Assembly: GCA_011634665.1 (NCBI GenBank)
Contig: WAEK01000016.1
Location: 748,501-812,500 of the forward strand
Reading direction: 5' to 3'
DNA length: 64,000 nucleotides
Origin: Mortierella sp. BCC40632
Lineage: Eukaryota > Mortierellomycota > Mortierellomycetes > Mortierellales > Mortierellaceae
The position numbers were made by a program, and so were the translations under genes. This document shows positions 60,698 to 64,000 of this stretch, in pieces; position 1 is the stretch's first letter, and every line of letters begins with the position of its first letter. A model generated the notes under the pieces. It worked only from the letters and a program-made list of their open reading frames with translations. It searched no databases and was not told the DNA's origin.

Positions 60698-61958
60698 ATG
60701 TTCAGGCTCGTCTTGACTCGGTACGCAAGGCAGCGCCCCCAACTCGCTGCGGGCCTTGCACGCGACCATTTCACCAGAGGAACGGTTATGACCTCAAAAA
60801 TGGACCCACGGGTCTTGAGAGTCTCTTATAGTAGTGCCAGCACTGTACTTTTGCGCCACCACAATCACCCTCACCCACCCTCCTCCTCCACCACCACTGC
60901 CAAGCCATCATCATCAGCACTCAACAATGAACACGACGATCAAGACCCTTCAGGCATTGGACACGAGGGACTCGAGACCATTGATCCCAAAGACTTTCCC
61001 GAGCTCTATCCGGAATCGACAGATTTGGAGGCCGAGCTTGAGGAACAACAGGACGGAGATTCGACCTCGGTTTTGCTTTCGGATAAGAAGCGAACGGATC
61101 AAGAGTTTTCATGGTTCGTTGATGAAGCCTATCCAGAAAAGTTTGAGGCATCTGCGGATGGGACGACCAGTTCGAGCACTGAAGGCGAATGGAGTGTGGA
61201 GCGTGATTTTGTTCCTCTGTGGCAAAAGAATGTCCAAAGGATGGGAGATGAGGCAACTTTGGATGGAAAGGAGGGTATGACAGGATCCGAGTCGACGGCA
61301 GTGACTTCTTTGGATGGAATTGTCAAGCTATTGGAACAAGAGCGGGCCAGGCATGTCAAGGTGATCGATATGCGTGACAAGTGTGATTGGACGGATTGGA
61401 TGGTGATTTGTGAGGGTGTGAGTGAAAGACATTTGGGAAGTGTGGCAGACCATGTTTACAGCGCTGTAAGTATCTTGGCTGCAAGCCTTTTTTTTTTTTT
61501 TTTTTTTTTCTTTTGCTGTCCCTTTGTGTGTGTGTGTGTGTTTTTCTCTCTGGTCCCTATTTTTTGATACTATTATTAATGCCTTTTCTTTTCTTTTCTT
61601 TTCTTTTCTTTTCTTTGTTTTTGTTTTGGAATGACAGTTGAAGAAGAGTAGTCCAAAGACGAGTCCTCCCGTGATGGAGGGACGTGATACCTCTGACTGG
61701 GTTGTGATTGATGCAGGAACCGTCGTCATCCACTTTATGACCCATGAGGCTCGCAAAGAAAGAGATCTCGAAGGATTGTGGGAATCCGTCAAGAACCCAC
61801 TTAAGATAAAGGATGCCGAGCACCTGACCTGGGGAGATGTCAAGGACAAGATGACCAAGAGTTGGAAAGAAAATCCAGGAAGATCCAAGGGAGAGGATGG
61901 CAAGCGTGGTCGACGAGGAGAAAGGGATATCCCACTCTCTGAAGTTGTCAAGTGGTAA
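60698..61958 (+). CDS. mitochondrial ribosomal silencing factor (RsfS/MALSU1-type)
   Basis: RsfS-fold proteins bind the large ribosomal subunit; mitochondrial forms take part in large-subunit biogenesis, and in yeast the domain is the N-terminal part of Atp25. Exons 60698-61465 and 61638-61958 give 362 aa. The N-terminus (MFRLVLTRYARQRPQLAAGLAR) is a strong mitochondrial presequence. An acidic, low-complexity region covers about 60-200. The RsfS domain runs from about 205: IVKLLEQERARHVKVIDMRDKCDWTDWMVICEG, then SDWVVIDAGTVVIHFMTHEAR and DLEGLW. A Lys/Arg-rich tail follows. No M-type Atp25 C-terminal domain is present. Confidence 0.9.
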
Positions 61959-62316
61959 CTTGGTGGTGGTACTCCTTGACTATCCACACCTCATTTTCAA
62001 AGGAACCTTTATTATTATCATTATTATATACGCCGTAACAGAGTATGGATCGAGTGTTCGCCTTGGTAATCGGCGCATCACTTCTATTTAGCGAAGAAAA
62101 AACAAAGAGGATGCTTGATCCCCTACGGCGGATTTAGGGGGAGATGAGAGGGGGTATTTTTTTTTTTTTTTTTTTTTTTTAAAGAAACAACGCCAGCAAC
62201 GAAAAGACTGTCGATCCATGCCTGCAAACGGCAGAGCATGCAGCATTCCCTTCACTCCCTTTCCGATCTTTTTTTTTTCTTTTTTCTTTTTATTTTATTT
62301 AATTAGAAGTCTGTTG
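61959..62316. other. convergent intergenic region
   Basis: Lies between two convergent genes. Contains a T run at about 62157-62180 and an ATT-rich patch at 62009-62029. No gene seen. Confidence 0.5.
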
Positions 62317-63746
62317 TTATTTGGCAAAGTAAAGGATCGAAGTAAAACAGAGCAGGCCAAACAGGCCCATTTGAGCGATAAGCTACAAGTGCATAATAGA
62401 GAGGAGAGAGAGAGAGAGAGAGAGGTACAGATGAATTTATGTTATCGGCGCAAACAAAGAAAGAGGGGGGAAAAATATATAAAGATATGATGGTGCGTGC
62501 GGATCAAATTATTGTGGCACCGTTCTCTTTTACTTACATCCCATTTGTACTTGGGGTCTAGTGGTATCGATAGATCGCACGGAGGAGGGGAGGATTTGGA
62601 TGAACATGAGCATTGGTAAACAAGAGACATTTGTGGTACCGATCGGGTAGAGAGGGTTAGAAAGCGTAATGTAAGAGTTGATCATCCTTTCACAACAACT
62701 GATTTGTTTTTGAGCAAGCTTACCGAAATCTCCATTCCTCCAGCCTTTTCCCTATTTTTTTTGTTGTTGTTGTTGTTGTTTGAGAGAAAGAGAGCAAGAA
62801 AGTGAGTGAGATGTCGAGTCCTGCCTTGCCCATTTTTTTTTTCTTTTTTTTTCTTTTTTTGCAGCAACAAAAGGATAGATCAGTGAGGTGTTTGGTTCAT
62901 TGTTGATGGGATTCCTCCTTGACTTTACCATCCGATGTAGGCAGAGGGCATATCCAAAAATAAGAAGGCCTAGCAAAAAGTCTGTTCCATGCTTGGCCGT
63001 GGTGAACCATGATGAGATATTCATCACTACAACTGCTACGACCAGACCGATTTCTGTAGAATAGTGATTTCCCAAAAACAAACAAAAAAAAAGGGAGTCA
63101 AAGCGGAAACCAGATCAGAAGAGTTAGAATTAGTAGGGTTTACATTCCAGGGTGGCTCCTTCGAGCGGAGAAAGAGAAGGGGTGAGGGTGAGGGTGAGTG
63201 AGGTTTGGAAAAAAAAGATCCTGTTGCTCGTCCTGATCTCGAACAGGAAAAAGAAAAAGAGAAGAGAGAGAGTGTGTGAAAATGAAAGAGAGAGAGAGAG
63301 AGAGAGAGAGTATGCACCCCGAATTTACCTGTCCAACGCCAGTATTTCCGCTCCTATCCATCCAGCAAAAAAGAAAAAAAGAAAAAAGAAAGAGATATCA
63401 GCACCTTTTTGAGTTGGCAAGCAAAACAAATGGGCATGGGAAGGACGGGCTGCCTATCCTTTCACGTGTACGTGTGTGATGATGTGCCTGACCGTCCATC
63501 CTTTGTATTTGCGAGGTAGTGAACGTATGCGCATTTCTTTCAAGAGTGAGCACCGAGTTAGTCCTTTTCCTCCTTTGTGCAGACCATGAGCCCCTCCTCC
63601 TCCTCCTCCTCCTCCTCCTCTTCTTCTTCTTCTTTCTGCTCTTCCTCTTTCCCTTTCCTCCTGCTGTGCTCGAGCTGTAGAAAAGTTGGAGGGGTGTGTA
63701 GATCAGGTCCATACCTGTTCTGGTGAATCCATGAAAAGGGCGTCAT
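62317..63746 (-). CDS. small membrane protein built from microexons, 5' part tentative
   Basis: Exons with good frame and splice support, on minus: 63353-63329 (25 nt), 63053-62929 (125), 62751-62724 (28), 62557-62538 (20) and 62382-62317 (66, with stop). They encode ERKYWRWTEIGLVVAVVVMN, then SSWF and a second hydrophobic stretch (FLLGLLIFGYALCLHRM), GKGWRNGDFDPKYKWD and a last span LIAQMGLFGLLCFTSILYFAK. A start exon 63746-63715 (32 nt) and a linking 16-nt exon at 63487-63472 would complete a 103-aa protein in frame, but these two are tentative. Family not recognised. Probably two or three membrane spans, with no clear signal peptide. Confidence 0.6.
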
Positions 63747-63937
63747 GCGAGGTCCAGGATTGTGAGTCGTCGAGAGATGTATAGGATGCCATGACGTCTG
63801 GTTGAAATGTGAGTGTGTGCGAGGAGGGGACTGAGAGACCGAGGAGAGCTGCTGCAAGGGCGAGAACGGTGTCAGGGCCAGTGGAGAAAGAAGGTCAGTC
63901 CTGCTTGCAGTGTCAGAGCAAAAGGACAAAAGTCAGA

Positions 63938-63950
<13 letters not shown>

Positions 63951-63989
<39 letters not shown>
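63951..63989. repeat. (GA)n microsatellite at the right edge
   Basis: About 20 GA dinucleotides close to the end of the window. The DNA from 63747 to the edge shows no supported gene. Confidence 0.85.
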
Positions 63990-63992
<3 letters not shown>

Positions 63993-64000
63993 AGAGAGGA

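Overview
The window reads as nuclear DNA of a filamentous early-diverging fungus. Protein genes are cut by many short introns (about 75-300 bp) with GTAAG-type donors and YAG acceptors, intergenic DNA is packed with CT/GA microsatellites and long A or T runs, and the gene set is a fungal housekeeping set. Mortierellomycota/Mucoromycota is my best guess from gene style; it is an inference, not proven. No rRNA, convincing tRNA, transposon, CRISPR array or plasmid/viral gene was found.

Layout, left to right. 1-7.8 kb: ILV5 (acetohydroxyacid reductoisomerase), an unrecognised disordered repeat protein, and a SAC3/PCI-like gene, all on plus. 8.2-11.1 kb: a secreted subtilase on minus. 11.1-15.2 kb: a gene-poor stretch. 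15.2-20.1 kb: a membrane protein (+), the cohesion factor DCC1 (-) and a small SRPBCC-fold protein (-). 21.7-27.0 kb: ETF-ubiquinone oxidoreductase, a Cys-rich protein and COX12 (+). 27.0-30.5 kb: a second gene-poor stretch. 30.5-33.1 kb: a VAP/MSP-domain protein (+). 33.5-46.2 kb, all minus: PCNA, a repeat protein carrying many copies of a histone H3-tail-like motif, farnesyl diphosphate synthase and a BRO1/ALIX protein. 46.7-49.7 kb: a DUF1769 protein (+) and a mitochondrial cysteine-synthase-like enzyme (-). 50.3-62.0 kb, all plus: an OXLD1-like protein, dienelactone hydrolase family protein, threonine aldolase, EHD/sarcalumenin-like GTPase, glutathione peroxidase and mitochondrial RsfS. 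62.3-63.7 kb: a microexon-rich small membrane protein (-).

Functional links are those of ordinary eukaryotic neighbours, not an operon. Mitochondrial functions recur (ILV5, ETF-QO, COX12, OXLD1-like, RsfS, MCY1-like, long-form GPX). PCNA and DCC1, a subunit of the alternative clamp loader that handles PCNA, lie 14.5 kb apart.

The most novel item is the gene at 35983-38212. Its product repeats the core of the histone H3 N-terminal tail (A-R-K-S/T-T-G-G) about a dozen times, separated by acidic linkers, and ends with a ten-residue copy spanning the H3 K4-G13 region. It looks like a multivalent histone mimic. Exon models were built by hand, requiring GT-AG borders, reading-frame continuity and fit to family length; where a 5' end could not be fixed this is stated.
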